Shown here: piece by piece, positions 10,051 through 18,868 of the stretch | Layout: each line of letters starts with the position of its first letter | Position numbering within the stretch: position 1 is the stretch's first letter | From: Hormoscilla sp. GUM202 | GTDB lineage: Bacteria; Cyanobacteriota; Cyanobacteriia; Cyanobacteriales; Desertifilaceae | Assembly (NCBI GenBank): GCA_005518205.2 | Contig: RFFC02000040.1 | Coordinates: forward strand, 1 to 61,626 | DNA: 61,626 nt | Direction: 5' to 3' | Notes under the pieces: generated by a model | The model's input: only the letters and a program-made list of their open reading frames with translations | The model's database searches: none | What the model was told of the DNA's origin: nothing | Program-made: the position numbers and the translations under genes

Positions 10051-10165
10051 TTAGGCGCCATCGATCAATCGTTCGGGTAAGCTAGCCCCCTGAATGCGAC
10101 CTTGCTTTAATAGCAGCCTGACTCTTGGGGCGGAAATCCTTAAAAGGGCCGCTGCTTCCGTAGTT
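10051..10165 (-). pseudogene. Excisionase-type HTH gene, 3' exon only
   Basis: Minus-strand translation gives TTEAAALLRISAPRVRLLLK then QGRIQGA, the helix-turn-helix of a MerR/excisionase-like DNA-binding protein. It is closely similar to the gene at 36363-36530. The intron 3' end lies directly upstream at 10166, and alignment with the other copy shows the intron entered just after the start of the gene, inside a glycine codon. The 5' exon is not found nearby. The ending SLPERLIDGA differs from the other copy and probably reflects decay. Confidence 0.6.
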
Positions 10166-10332
10166 GGCTGGGGTCGAACTAGGAGTCGCCTCCCAATCCT
10201 CCCTTTCGGAACTGGACTTGCGACTTCACCGCAGGAGGCTACTGGTTGATGAGCCGTTGTCACCGGCAGCCTTTGATTGGATTACTCCTTTCTGGCCTTA
10301 TCTTATGAAATTTCACTCCTTTTTCTGGTGAC
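10166..10332 (-). mobile_element. Group II intron 3' fragment in the HTH gene
   Basis: The minus strand reads from a GGCCAGAAAGGAGTAATCC segment through domain V (CCTGCGGTGAAGTCGCAAGT) and domain VI to the terminus CGACCCCAGCC. It matches the last ~165 nt of copies 1 and 27882-30714. The 5' part of the intron is missing. Confidence 0.7.
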
Positions 10333-10484
10333 CATGTCCATTATTCACTCGAGTGGTTTGGAACGGGAAAGCTGCTTAACCCTCGTTGTCCCTCTTTCTT
10401 TACGTAAACCCTATGTCCGGCCATCCTTGTAACTAGATGGTTCAATGTTGTGCTCAAGCAACAGATCGGGATGTAAAGCCTCCA

Positions 10485-11281
10485 GTGCGATTTGTTCCGG
10501 TATAAACTGAAACACAGTGAAAGCCGGGTCGGTTCCATAAGCCGACAACTTTGGTATCATGAGGGTCCAAACCCCTCCCTCCAAGTACAGGAGTGACTCC
10601 GGTCCTTAGTGCTGCGAAGTGACATCATCGTGGTGCGGAGCAAGGACTTAAGTGTAGGCCATCTGGTAGCTCAAACCGGAAACGCCGCTAGGGAAATGCT
10701 CATGGCTAGAAAAAGCGAACCTACTTAAACCTCGTTAATACAGACCAGCGAAAGAGCTGATACGCTGGCCCAAAAGGGATAGGAAGCAAGGTATCAACTG
10801 TCGGCAATAGTTGATAATGTACTCCATAAAGCTCCCGGGGGAGTGTAGGGGCCTAAAAGCATAAATAATGATACCAAGGAACAAAGTAATCTCCAGTGTG
10901 CTATCCACCTGGTATGTCCATCGGATGGATAAGTTAGATGATAAGCGCAAAGCCACTGGGGAAGGGATGTCCTAAGAAGCCAATGCCTAGGGTAACGCCT
11001 ATGGATATGCAGACGTGGGACGGTGATGATAGGAAACAATCGGGGACAAGTAATTCTGATTAATATTACGGTGACCAGCTCCCAAGGGAGGTTAGGTTAT
11101 AACTTCCTGGCAAAACACATCCAGGATAGGGATAAACGAACAGATTGTAAGGCAAACCAGGAGCAATCCTGACAAGCTGCCCAAGGAAAGGGCCTATCAC
11201 CCAGTAGCCGGATGCATTGAAAGGTGCAAGTCCGGTTCCGAAAGGGAGGGTTGGGAAGTGATTCCTAGCTCGACCCCGACC
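10485..11281 (+). mobile_element. ORF-less group II intron, copy 2
   Basis: It starts GTGCGATTTGTTCCGG and ends CTCGACCCCGACC, 797 nt in all, with no protein-coding capacity. Domain V (CCGGATGCATTGAAAGGTGC then CCGGTTCCGAAAGGG) and a domain VI hairpin are visible. Most of domain I can be followed against the other copies (TGGCCCAAAAGGGA, GTGTAGGGGCCTAAAAGCAT). It is about 50-130 nt shorter than the others, mainly in the middle. The flanking sequence is not an identifiable gene. Confidence 0.85.
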
Positions 11282-11640
11282 TATTAGTCAGCAAATTGAT
11301 CGTGGGTTGTACTTGTTCTGTAACTCGTTGTTTGTGCCTACAGGGAAGTATCAATGGCACCAAGCCGGGATCCTTATCTTTTAACCTACATCATATACTA
11401 CTTTTGTCGTATATGATGTTTACAAGTGCTTGATGATGAAAGCGAACCGAAAAGCTCATATCAGTATAAATATTTATACGTTATGCTTGACAAATTATCA
11501 GATAGATTGTGTATTACAAAATGTAGTGCAATGGCAATCCTGCCGTGCCATTACATATTACTTAGCATATTACGGTGGTGGGTCATAGAGGGTACAGGTA
11601 GTGATTTGACTAAGGTCCAGGATTTCAGGTGCTAAAATCA
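11282..11640. other. Gene-free AT-rich spacer
   Basis: It contains an 11-bp-stem hairpin near 11389-11420 (ACATCATATAC / GTATATGATGT) and AT-rich repeat debris with TATTACAAAATGTAGT motifs. The open frame at 11426-11635 shows no family signature and is not called. Confidence 0.5.
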
Positions 11641-12621
11641 CTACTTGTACCCCACCCCCCTATCATCTTTCTGGGCTAGCTCAAAAGGCTGGTAATTCCC
11701 GCCTAGGGCTTCCACGATCGCCCGCGTATTCGCCACCATCATGTTAACATAGGAATCCCCCTCACTGCCTGGTGCCCCGATCGAATCAGAATAAAGTTCT
11801 TGTGGTGACAATTTTACCCCAGCTTCTGCTGCCACAGTCTTAATCAACTGAGGATTAATCGTTGTTTCGGCAAAAATAGCGGGAACACCCGTATCTTTGA
11901 CCGCCTGCACCAACTGCTGTAGGGTTTTAGCACTGGGTTGTTCTTCCGTGCTGATCCCAATTAGGGTACCAGAAACTTCTAGCCCATAAGCATTAGCATA
12001 ATATTGAAAAGCATCATGGGTAGTAATCAATTTGCGCTTACTTACTGGAATGGTTTGAATTTGCTGAGTAATCCAAGTATCCAACTTTTCTAATTCCCCT
12101 GTTAGCTGTGCCGCATTTTGGGTAAATTCCTCTCGGTCCTCTGGGGAAAGTTCAATTAATGTATCCCGCATGGCATTTACTATCAGCATGACATTTTTCA
12201 CATTTCCCCAAACATGAGGATCGGGTACAGTTTCCCCATACTGTTCCAGCTGTAATGGCTGCACTACTTCCCCAACTGCTACCTTACGCGCCTTCTCCCC
12301 CACTGCGTTTATCATCTTAATTAACCCAGGCTCTAAATTGTAGCCGTTATATAAAATTAAATCAGCTTCCTCTAAGGCTTTACTATCTTGCGGTACGGGT
12401 TCGTAAATATGGGGGTCCGCGCCCGGTTCCAGAATACCCGTCAGTTGAATTTCTTCTCCTGCCAGTTGGGCTGCCAAATCATCAAGGATGGTGCTAGTTG
12501 CCACAACTAATGGTCTATCGTCCCCAGATAATGTCTGATTCCCACTCTGTTGGGTGCATGCGAATAAGGCAAAAGGCATCAAGAATCCCAGGCAGATCCG
12601 AGACACATAAGCCTTTTTCAT
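11641..12621 (-). CDS. mntC: Manganese ABC transporter substrate-binding lipoprotein
   Basis: A 326-residue cluster A-I (ZnuA/MntC/PsaA) metal-binding protein. It captures Mn2+ in the periplasm for the MntA/MntB transporter. The chosen start (12621, MKKAYVSRICLGF) gives a signal peptide with lipobox LFAC (Cys ~22); the longer frame upstream is repeat sequence. Metal ligands fit the family: His in GADPHIYEP, His in DPHVWGN, Glu in IFAETTINP and Asp in LYSDSIG. It lacks the His-rich loop of zinc-specific ZnuA, which favours manganese. The usual cyanobacterial order is mntC-mntA-mntB, but here mntA and mntB lie 10-14 kb away on the same strand, with introns and IS elements between. Zinc specificity remains possible. 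Confidence 0.85.
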   Translation of the reverse strand: MKKAYVSRICLGFLMPFALFACTQQSGNQTLSGDDRPLVVATSTILDDLAAQLAGEEIQLTGILEPGADPHIYEPVPQDSKALEEADLILYNGYNLEPGLIKMINAVGEKARKVAVGEVVQPLQLEQYGETVPDPHVWGNVKNVMLIVNAMRDTLIELSPEDREEFTQNAAQLTGELEKLDTWITQQIQTIPVSKRKLITTHDAFQYYANAYGLEVSGTLIGISTEEQPSAKTLQQLVQAVKDTGVPAIFAETTINPQLIKTVAAEAGVKLSPQELYSDSIGAPGSEGDSYVNMMVANTRAIVEALGGNYQPFELAQKDDRGVGYK

Positions 12622-12789
12622 TCCTCGTTCCCTGGCGACCCCTGGGAACGTAAGGCCCGGTGCTAAGCCCGCGCTGGCAGGCTTTGTTTGTAGTCGCACC
12701 CGTTCTCTGGTTCCCGCCTGGGAACGGGTGCGGGTTATACCCCGCTGAGTAACCGGTGATATCATATACATTCATATTGATTTCATTTT
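12622..12789. repeat. Palindromic repeats in the mntC leader
   Basis: Two copies of the GTTCCC...GGGAACG palindrome family (12627-12652 and ~12698-12726) and a GCCCGCGCTGGCAGGCTTTG repeat lie directly upstream of mntC. These repeats explain the spurious N-terminal extension of the open frame. Any native promoter must lie within or beyond them. Confidence 0.6.
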
Positions 12790-13108
12790 GGTCGGGGTCG
12801 AGCTTCCAGTCGCCTCTCAACCCTCCCTTACTGAGGTTTGTAGTGAGGACGGAAGTCCTCACTACAAACCTCAGAAAAATCGGAACCGGACTTGCGACTT
12901 TCACCGCAGGAGGCTACTGGGTAAGAGGTCCAAGTCATGGATAGCTTATATCAGGATTACCCCTGTTTAGCCTCTTAACCTGTTCCCTTGTCCCTATTCT
13001 GGTTGGTGAGTGGTGCTGCCGGCAAACCTTTAGTATCACCAATTTACAAGACCGTTTTACCAGAAACTCATGACCTAACCTTTTTTTAAGAAGCTGGCCG
13101 CCGTGTCG
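12790..13108 (-). mobile_element. Group II intron 3' fragment with the same hairpin insert
   Basis: The minus-strand 3' end CTCGACCCCGACC is at 12790. Homology to the copies at 27882-30714 extends about 270 nt upstream, through domain V and part of domain IV or III. The 44-bp hairpin at 12831-12874 sits at the same place between domains V and VI as in 9488-9643, but with loop GGAA instead of TTCC. Confidence 0.75.
12831..12874. repeat. 44-bp palindromic hairpin element, loop GGAA
   Basis: Its 20-bp arms are identical to those of the copy at 9529-9572. The loop is the reverse complement (GGAA versus TTCC), so the element lies in the opposite orientation within an otherwise identical intron context. 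Confidence 0.85.
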
Positions 13109-13219
13109 GTCGGGGCGGCGGGGGGTTTGGGGGATCCGGCGACTGGGGTATCCCACGATCGAACGAACCCAACAGCACCATTGTCAGATTATGAGATTTT
13201 AATTTTGGGAGTTCCCCCT

Positions 13220-13496
13220 ATGGAAATATATACTTTTGCAGACTTTCAAAAGAGACAGGAATAAGTGTTCGATCTAGCAGCCCAAAACCCGGTTTTATTA
13301 ACAGATAGATCGCGCCCCAGCCATGTCATAATGTCGGCGGAAACATATCAAAAAATAATAGAAAGAAAAATTGGCATAATTAGAAGAAGATGCTATCTGG
13401 GGGAAAGCGGCAGCTTCTGCCCTAACTAATTCCCAAATGGTAGGAGCATATAAGTTCGTATAAACGTTAAAAAAATTAGCAAATGGCGAAGCTTGA
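13220..13496 (+). pseudogene. Phd/YefM-type antitoxin, dead copy
   Basis: The frame starts MEIYTFADFQKRQE and is stopped by TAA. It continues VFDLAAQNPVLLTDRSRPSH then VIMSAETYQKIIERK, the Phd/YefM antitoxin core. After a one-base frameshift near 13369 it reads EEDAIWGKAAASALTNSQMV to an ANGEA end, with two more in-frame TAA codons. The gene therefore carries three stops and a frameshift. Its former end overlaps the toxin start by 14 nt, the usual antitoxin-toxin arrangement. Confidence 0.7.
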
Positions 13497-13767
13497 CGGT
13501 CTAGAAATAGTCCGAGATTTTCTTCAGGGATTACAACCTAAAATTGTTGCTCAAATTGCTAAAAAAATAGCGTTGACATTAAATGTGGAGCCTTTGCCTG
13601 CTGAGAGCAAAAAACTAGCAGGATATTCTGATTTGTACCGAGTCAGTATTGGGGAATATCGAATTGTTTATCGATTTCTGGTTGATGAGGATCTAGTAGA
13701 GGTGATTTTAGTTGGCAAGCGCAATGATGACGAGGTTTATAAACAACTGAAGCGGATGCTGGAATAG
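13483..13767 (+). CDS. RelE/ParE-family toxin without a working antitoxin gene
   Basis: 94 residues. The C-terminal half, LYRVSIGEYRIVYRFLVDED followed by LVEVILVGKRNDDEVY, is the RelE/ParE fold signature (central beta-sheet with the RVxxGxYRIxY motif). RelE members are usually ribosome-dependent mRNA endonucleases and ParE members target gyrase; the sequence does not settle which. The frame is intact although the adjacent antitoxin gene is destroyed. The toxin may be silent, weakened, or neutralised by an antitoxin encoded elsewhere. Confidence 0.75.
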   Translation: MAKLDGLEIVRDFLQGLQPKIVAQIAKKIALTLNVEPLPAESKKLAGYSDLYRVSIGEYRIVYRFLVDEDLVEVILVGKRNDDEVYKQLKRMLE

Positions 13768-14003
13768 TATATTGGTAATTCAAAAATCAGGCTTTTGCTC
13801 TTGTCTCCGGTTGGGTCCATCTCATTTGCCATCCCGTGAAGGGATCGGGGGACCTGCTGAGACCTGGAGTGGTAAAATAGACAGAGGAAGCCGAAACAGC
13901 GGCGTGTGGAGAGAAAATGGGTGAGAATATGTAATGATTAAAACAGCATCTGAGGTGGAAAACAGGTAAGTTGCATTGTAAGTAAGCTAAGGAGGGCGGA
14001 TTT

Positions 14004-16637
14004 ATGAGAGCAGTGCTGATGGCTGGCGGGTCGGGAACGCGGCTGAGACCCTTAACCTGCGATCTCCCCAAACCAATGGTACCGATTCTCAATCGCCCCA
14101 TCGCCGAACATATAGTTAACTTGCTGCGACGGCATCAGATTAGAGAAATCATTGCCACCCTGTATTACATGCCAGATGTGATGCGGGATTACTTCGGTGA
14201 CGGTGCTGATTTTGGCGTGCGCATTTCCTACGCAGTGGAAGAAGACCAACCCCTGGGAACAGCCGGTTGCGTCAAGAATATCGCCGAACTGCTAGATTCA
14301 ACTTTCCTGGTGATTAGCGGCGACAGCATTACCGACTTTGACCTGACAGCGGCGATCGCGTTTCACAAGCAAAAGGGCTCAAAAGCAACCATTATCCTAG
14401 CTCAAGTCCCCAACCCGCTAGAATTTGGCGTGGTAATCACCGACTCTAACCAGAGAATCAGCCGGTTTCTCGAAAAGCCTTCCACTAGCGAAATCTTCTC
14501 CGATACAGTCAATACTGGCACCTATATCCTGGAACCAGAAGTGCTTGACTATCTGCCAGAGGACCAAGAGTCAGACTTTTCCAAAGACCTGTTCCCCCAG
14601 CTGCTAGAGAATAATGAGCGCATGTACGGCTACGTTGCCAAAGAGTACTGGTGCGATGTCGGACACCTGGATGCTTACCGAGAAGCCCAATATGATGCCC
14701 TATCCCAACAAGTGAAACTCGAAGAAGCCTACGAACAAAAAGATCCAGGAGTCTGGGTAGGCCACAATACTTACATCGATCCGAGCGCGAAAATAGAACC
14801 GCCAGTTCTGATTGGGAAAAACTGCCGGATTGGACAGCGAGTGCAGCTGGATGCGGGCACGGTAATTGGGGACAACGTGACGATCGCCAAGGATGCCAAC
14901 TTGAAACGCCCGATAATCTGGAATGGAGCGATCGTCGGCGAAGAAGCCCAGCTGCGAGGCTGCGCGATCGGTCGTGGCAGTCGTGTAGACCGGAGGGCCC
15001 AAATATTGGAAGGAGCCGTAGTCGGTTCTCTGTCGAACGTAGGAGAAGAAGCCAAGATCGCGCCCCAAGTCCGAGTATGGCCCAACAAAGAGATTGAAGC
15101 AGGTGCGACATTGAACATTAATCTGATTTGGGGTAACATGGCTCGGCGCAACCTGTTTAGTCAGCGGGGCGTTCAAGGTCTGGCGAATATCGACATCACG
15201 CCAGAATTTGCGGTAAAGTTAGGGGTAGCTTACGGCTCAACCTTGAAATCAGGTTCCCAGGTAACTGTCTCGCGAGACCAGCGGACCATCTCCCGCATGG
15301 TCAGCCAGTCGTTAATTGCAGGTTTAATGTCTGCGGGCATAAACGTGCAGAACCTGGAAGCAACAGCTCTGCCCATTGTCCGTACCGTGATTCCTACCCT
15401 AGCAGTTGCTGGTGGAATTCACGTCCGCGCACACCCAGAACGACCCGATGCCCTTGCGATCGAAATTTTGGACCGCAAGGGCATCAATATCTCTAAAGCT
15501 AGAGAGAAAAAAATTGAGGGGGCTTATTTCAAGGAAGACCTCAGGCGATCGCCTCTACAGGAGATCGGCAATGTTGCTTATCCTTCTGATGTGCTTTCTA
15601 TCTATATGACTGCCTTTGAGAAGCATCTGGATGTGAAGGCGATTAAACGGGTGTACTACGTTCCCAGGGTCTCCCTGGGAACGAGAGTGGTGATAGACTA
15701 TGCCTATGCAGTTAATGGTGCGGTGCTACCACAGTTGTTAGCCAAGTTTGGCTGTGATGCGGTAGTGCTCAATGCTAGTTTGAACCAGACGCCGCTGTCA
15801 GTTGGCTCGCGGGAGGGATTGCTCGATCAGTTGGCTCGTGTGGTGGAGGCACTAAAGGCTACTATGGGAGTGCAGGTGTCGGCAAATGGAGAACAGCTGA
15901 TTTTAGTCGATGAAACTGGCAGTCCAATTCGGGGTGAAAGCTTGACGGCGCTGATGGTGCAGATAATGCTGACAGCTCACGGTAGCGGCGGAACGATCGT
16001 GGTGCCAGTGCATGCGTCGAGTGCGGTGGAACAAATCGCCCTGCGTCACGATGGCAGGATAATTCGCACTAAGGCTAACCCGGGGGCGGTGATGGAGGCA
16101 AGTCACGCCAATCCCCATGTGATACTGGGAGGAAGTGGGGATATGGGTTTCATTTTCCCCCAGCTGCATCCGGGGTTTGATGCCATGTTCTGTACCGCTA
16201 AGTTGATTGAAATGCTGAAGCTTCAGGATCTGAGTCTGGGAAAAATTCGTTCGGAGTTGCCCCGCGTTTACCATAAGCAGTATACTATTCGCTGCCCCTG
16301 GAATATTAAAGGAGCACTGATGCGTTATCTGGTGGGAAAATACCCAGCAACACAGTTGGAATTAGTAGATGGGGTTAAGATTTTTAACCAGCAATCAAAG
16401 TCCCGAGGTGGCGGGACAGTAGTGACGCCTACTTGCACTACCCAGGGGATATCGACAGATAATTGGGTATTGATTTTGCCAGATGCGGGTGAACCCCTAG
16501 TGCATATTTTTGCTAACAGTAATGACAGGAGAGTGGTCGAAGCGACTTTATGGGAGTCCCGCAATCTGGTAAAAGACTTTGTTGAGTCGGACGTTCCCAG
16601 GCAGAGCCGTGGGAACGAGGGGGGAAGGTGCAAGTAG
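14004..16637 (+). CDS. Mannose-1-phosphate guanylyltransferase/phosphomannomutase-like fusion
   Basis: 877 residues with a strong AAGGAGG ribosome site 9 bp upstream. Residues 1-235 form a nucleotidyltransferase with MAGGSGTRLRPLT and PKPMVPILNRP motifs that would charge a sugar 1-phosphate. Residues ~250-375 are a left-handed beta-helix of hexapeptide repeats. Residues ~385-860 resemble phosphoglucomutase/phosphomannomutase. The classic TASHNP phosphoserine loop is not evident (TLKSGSQVTVSRD is nearby), so mutase activity is uncertain, as in other cyanobacterial members. The likely role is GDP-mannose supply for polysaccharides. A palindrome at 15659-15683 adds VPRVSLGTR before VVIDYAYAV in frame, and another near 16589-16620 creates the C-terminal tail DVPRQSRGNEGG. 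Confidence 0.85.
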   Translation: MRAVLMAGGSGTRLRPLTCDLPKPMVPILNRPIAEHIVNLLRRHQIREIIATLYYMPDVMRDYFGDGADFGVRISYAVEEDQPLGTAGCVKNIAELLDSTFLVISGDSITDFDLTAAIAFHKQKGSKATIILAQVPNPLEFGVVITDSNQRISRFLEKPSTSEIFSDTVNTGTYILEPEVLDYLPEDQESDFSKDLFPQLLENNERMYGYVAKEYWCDVGHLDAYREAQYDALSQQVKLEEAYEQKDPGVWVGHNTYIDPSAKIEPPVLIGKNCRIGQRVQLDAGTVIGDNVTIAKDANLKRPIIWNGAIVGEEAQLRGCAIGRGSRVDRRAQILEGAVVGSLSNVGEEAKIAPQVRVWPNKEIEAGATLNINLIWGNMARRNLFSQRGVQGLANIDITPEFAVKLGVAYGSTLKSGSQVTVSRDQRTISRMVSQSLIAGLMSAGINVQNLEATALPIVRTVIPTLAVAGGIHVRAHPERPDALAIEILDRKGINISKAREKKIEGAYFKEDLRRSPLQEIGNVAYPSDVLSIYMTAFEKHLDVKAIKRVYYVPRVSLGTRVVIDYAYAVNGAVLPQLLAKFGCDAVVLNASLNQTPLSVGSREGLLDQLARVVEALKATMGVQVSANGEQLILVDETGSPIRGESLTALMVQIMLTAHGSGGTIVVPVHASSAVEQIALRHDGRIIRTKANPGAVMEASHANPHVILGGSGDMGFIFPQLHPGFDAMFCTAKLIEMLKLQDLSLGKIRSELPRVYHKQYTIRCPWNIKGALMRYLVGKYPATQLELVDGVKIFNQQSKSRGGGTVVTPTCTTQGISTDNWVLILPDAGEPLVHIFANSNDRRVVEATLWESRNLVKDFVESDVPRQSRGNEGGRCK

Positions 16638-16801
16638 TTCCTAGGCTGAGAATTCAAAATTGGCAAGAATAGTATTAACTATGACAACTGTAATCTGACA
16701 AGGGTTGTCAAGTCAAAGGAGGAAAGGAATGTGATAAATAATTGGTAGATAGTGAGAAAATTTGCGAAAAGAAAAGAGTCCCAGAACAGAGAGCAATTTA
16801 T

Positions 16802-17383
16802 ATGAATAGCTGCATTTTGATAGCGGAGATAATTCAAGAACCGCAACTGCGATACACTCCAGACAATCAAACCGCGATCGCGGAAATGCTAGTGGAGTTC
16901 CCAGGGTTGAGGAGTGAAGATCCCACTGGTAAACTCAAGGTGGTGGGATGGGGAAATTTCGCCTCAGAAATCACAGAACATTATCACATAGGCGATCGGG
17001 TGGTGCTCCAGGGTCGGTTGAGCATGAACACCATAGAACGACCAGAGGGGTTTAAGGAAAAACGGGCGGAATTAACAGTTTCTAAAATTTACAGCCTGGA
17101 AGCTGCTGCGGTCGGTGCATCCAGGCCAATCGTGGCTCCAGTTTCTACCTCTGGGACTAGCAATGTGGTTTCGATCGAGGGACGCAGCACCTCACCAGTG
17201 GAATCTAACAGAAGGAACAGCGTATTGGGGGATCCGACGGTGAATAATAGCGTCTCGACTACAGGATATCAATCTTCTTTATCGAAGACAGACTCCAAGA
17301 TCGCGGATGAAACCGATCAGTATGGAGAAAGTTACAAGGCGCAAACCATTGATGAATCACAAGAGGATGAAATTCCTTTTTAA
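16802..17383 (+). CDS. ssb: Single-stranded DNA-binding protein
   Basis: 193 residues from MNSCILIAEIIQEPQLRYTP. An N-terminal OB-fold (residues 1-100, with KVVGWGNFASEI and IGDRVVLQGRLS) is followed by a low-complexity Ser/Thr-rich linker and the acidic tip DEIPF. That tip is the family's docking peptide for replication and repair partners. The GW and aromatic residues in the OB-fold fit ssDNA stacking. A longer upstream start exists but lacks the family N-terminus. It faces the convergent gene at 17433-17801 across a hairpin. Confidence 0.9.
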   Translation: MNSCILIAEIIQEPQLRYTPDNQTAIAEMLVEFPGLRSEDPTGKLKVVGWGNFASEITEHYHIGDRVVLQGRLSMNTIERPEGFKEKRAELTVSKIYSLEAAAVGASRPIVAPVSTSGTSNVVSIEGRSTSPVESNRRNSVLGDPTVNNSVSTTGYQSSLSKTDSKIADETDQYGESYKAQTIDESQEDEIPF

Positions 17384-17390
17384 TACGATA

Positions 17391-17424
17391 TTCATGGTTC
17401 ATGGTAGAGAACATGAACCATGAA
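17391..17424. terminator. Hairpin between convergent genes, possible bidirectional terminator
   Basis: Arms TTCATGGTTCATG and CATGAACCATGAA (13-bp perfect stem) lie 8 bp after the ssb stop and 9 bp before the end of the opposing gene. No long T-run follows, so the terminator role is inferred from position. Related TGGTTCAT/ATGAACCA words occur near 40905. Confidence 0.45.
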
Positions 17425-17432
17425 TAATAGCC

Positions 17433-17801
17433 CTAGAGATACTCGTGCAAAAAATCAAAAGGATCGTCTACAAAACTGCGGCTCGAAGGCAAGAGCAAAA
17501 ATAGGTAATGTATAATGTCAGCCTCGATTTCATCTAGATCATCAATGTCAAACAGACAGGAGAGAGCTTTAAGATCTCGCTCCCTCATTAAAGATGGGGC
17601 AGATGGGGCGGTAGATGCTCCGATCGCAACTATTATGGTAGTATTGTTAGGCTTGCGGGTGTGCGGTTCTTCTAAAAAGAAGTTGACAGCTATGACTGGG
17701 GAACTAATACTGATGAGCGCTCGATCTGCTTCATGGTTTTGGTCAAAAGGTGAAAAAATAGACATCTTATGCAACCTGATGGATAGGCATTCAAGTTTCA
17801 A
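17433..17801 (-). CDS. Conserved-looking hypothetical protein
   Basis: 122 residues if translation starts at TTG 17801, or 111 from ATG 17765 ([20 protein letters not shown]). The central part has beta-strand-like [11 protein letters not shown] and [10 protein letters not shown] segments, and the C-terminus is acidic ([20 protein letters not shown]). I do not recognise a family. It overlaps the 3' end of lipB by 11 bp, so it is probably co-transcribed with it on the minus strand. An antisense frame overlaps but has worse composition. Confidence 0.5.
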   Translation of the reverse strand: MKLECLSIRLHKMSIFSPFDQNHEADRALISISSPVIAVNFFLEEPHTRKPNNTTIIVAIGASTAPSAPSLMRERDLKALSCLFDIDDLDEIEADIIHYLFLLLPSSRSFVDDPFDFLHEYL

Positions 17802-18606
17802 ACAACGATGACCCTGAATTGCCTAACTCGATTTCTCGGGCCGTCCGCGGACCGATCGGCTCCATCTGCACTTGGAAAACGCGACTGAAGGCAGCAGAGA
17901 TCGCCTGGCGTACATCCTCTATGTTAATCTCTGGAAGAAATTCTGTCAAGCTGCCTGGCCGCAGGCTCCCGGCCCTCCCCGCTGTCTCCGAAAAATCGGG
18001 AAGGCCGCAGGGGACAATGCGCTCAAATCCTGCTAAGTTGGGAGAAACATTTAAGGCAAAGCCGTGCATGGTGATCCAACGACTGACGAAGATGCCGATC
18101 GCGGCCACTTTGCGCCCTTCAAGCCAGACGCCAGTCAAACCAGGGAGGCGATCGCCCTTTAATCCGTAAACGGCCAGGGTTTGGATCGCCACTTCTTCTA
18201 ACTGCCGCAAGTACCAGTGCAAATCTTGTCGATAATAGCGCAGATTCAAAATCGGATAGCCTACCAGTTGACCAGGGCAATGGTATGTTACCTCACCCCC
18301 CCGTTCTACACGATAAACCTCGAAGCTACTGTCAGATGGTGAGAACTTGAGATGTTCCAGACTGGCACCTCGTCCCAGGGTATACACCGGCGGATGGGAC
18401 AGCAAGATCAGAACATCATCTAGTTCTGGGTTGTCGCGCCGTCTGGCAACTAGCTGCTGCTGCCATTTCCAGGCAACTGCATAAGGCACCACACCTTGAT
18501 TTAATAGCCAACACCGACGTTGGGGGGTCCATGTCTCTGGGGTCGTGCGAGTGGACCGGTCTCTCGCAGCGGAGGGGTCCCGGAGCGTGGTCTCTTGGGT
18601 AGTCAT
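17791..18606 (-). CDS. lipB: Octanoyltransferase LipB with in-frame repeat insertions
   Basis: It transfers octanoyl groups from acyl-carrier protein to lipoate-dependent enzymes. The core is clear: [55 protein letters not shown] and VPCG with the catalytic Cys. The start at MTTQETT (18606) is the most sensible. Three palindromic repeats are read through as protein. One in the N-terminal extension (18565-18587) gives [10 protein letters not shown]. One after VPCGLPD (about 17955-18011) gives a [11 protein letters not shown] insert before [11 protein letters not shown]. One near the C-terminus (17828-17859) gives [10 protein letters not shown]. None touches the catalytic motifs. Confidence 0.85.
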   Translation of the reverse strand: MTTQETTLRDPSAARDRSTRTTPETWTPQRRCWLLNQGVVPYAVAWKWQQQLVARRRDNPELDDVLILLSHPPVYTLGRGASLEHLKFSPSDSSFEVYRVERGGEVTYHCPGQLVGYPILNLRYYRQDLHWYLRQLEEVAIQTLAVYGLKGDRLPGLTGVWLEGRKVAAIGIFVSRWITMHGFALNVSPNLAGFERIVPCGLPDFSETAGRAGSLRPGSLTEFLPEINIEDVRQAISAAFSRVFQVQMEPIGPRTAREIELGNSGSSLFET

Positions 18607-18868
18607 CGGCGGAAATACGTAATACTTGGTTTGCTTGACGTCCCGCTGTCTACTTCGCTGTGATCGGGAACCTATATAAACTTCCGGAATTGGGGTAAGT
18701 CGAAACCATGCCAAAATAAGAGGAAATTTTATCTTTATTAAAAGCCAACTTGCTAGTACAAAGATTAATCATTGTCAAGGAATGAAATATATTTTAACAA
18801 AGATTGTTTTGTAGAATACATCGTGCTAAGGTAGAAATATAACCCAAACTTCGAGGGGAGGAAGCTTT

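Noticed and set aside
10400-10484. Transposase TnpB-like zinc-region ending (CCAQATDRDV) just before intron copy 2
   Set aside because: Only about a dozen residues match, the frame does not rejoin sensibly after the intron, and neighbouring sequence does not extend the similarity.
11426-11635. 69-residue open frame between intron copy 2 and mntC
   Set aside because: Composition is AT-driven, no ribosome site or homology is recognisable, and it ends against the mntC terminus.
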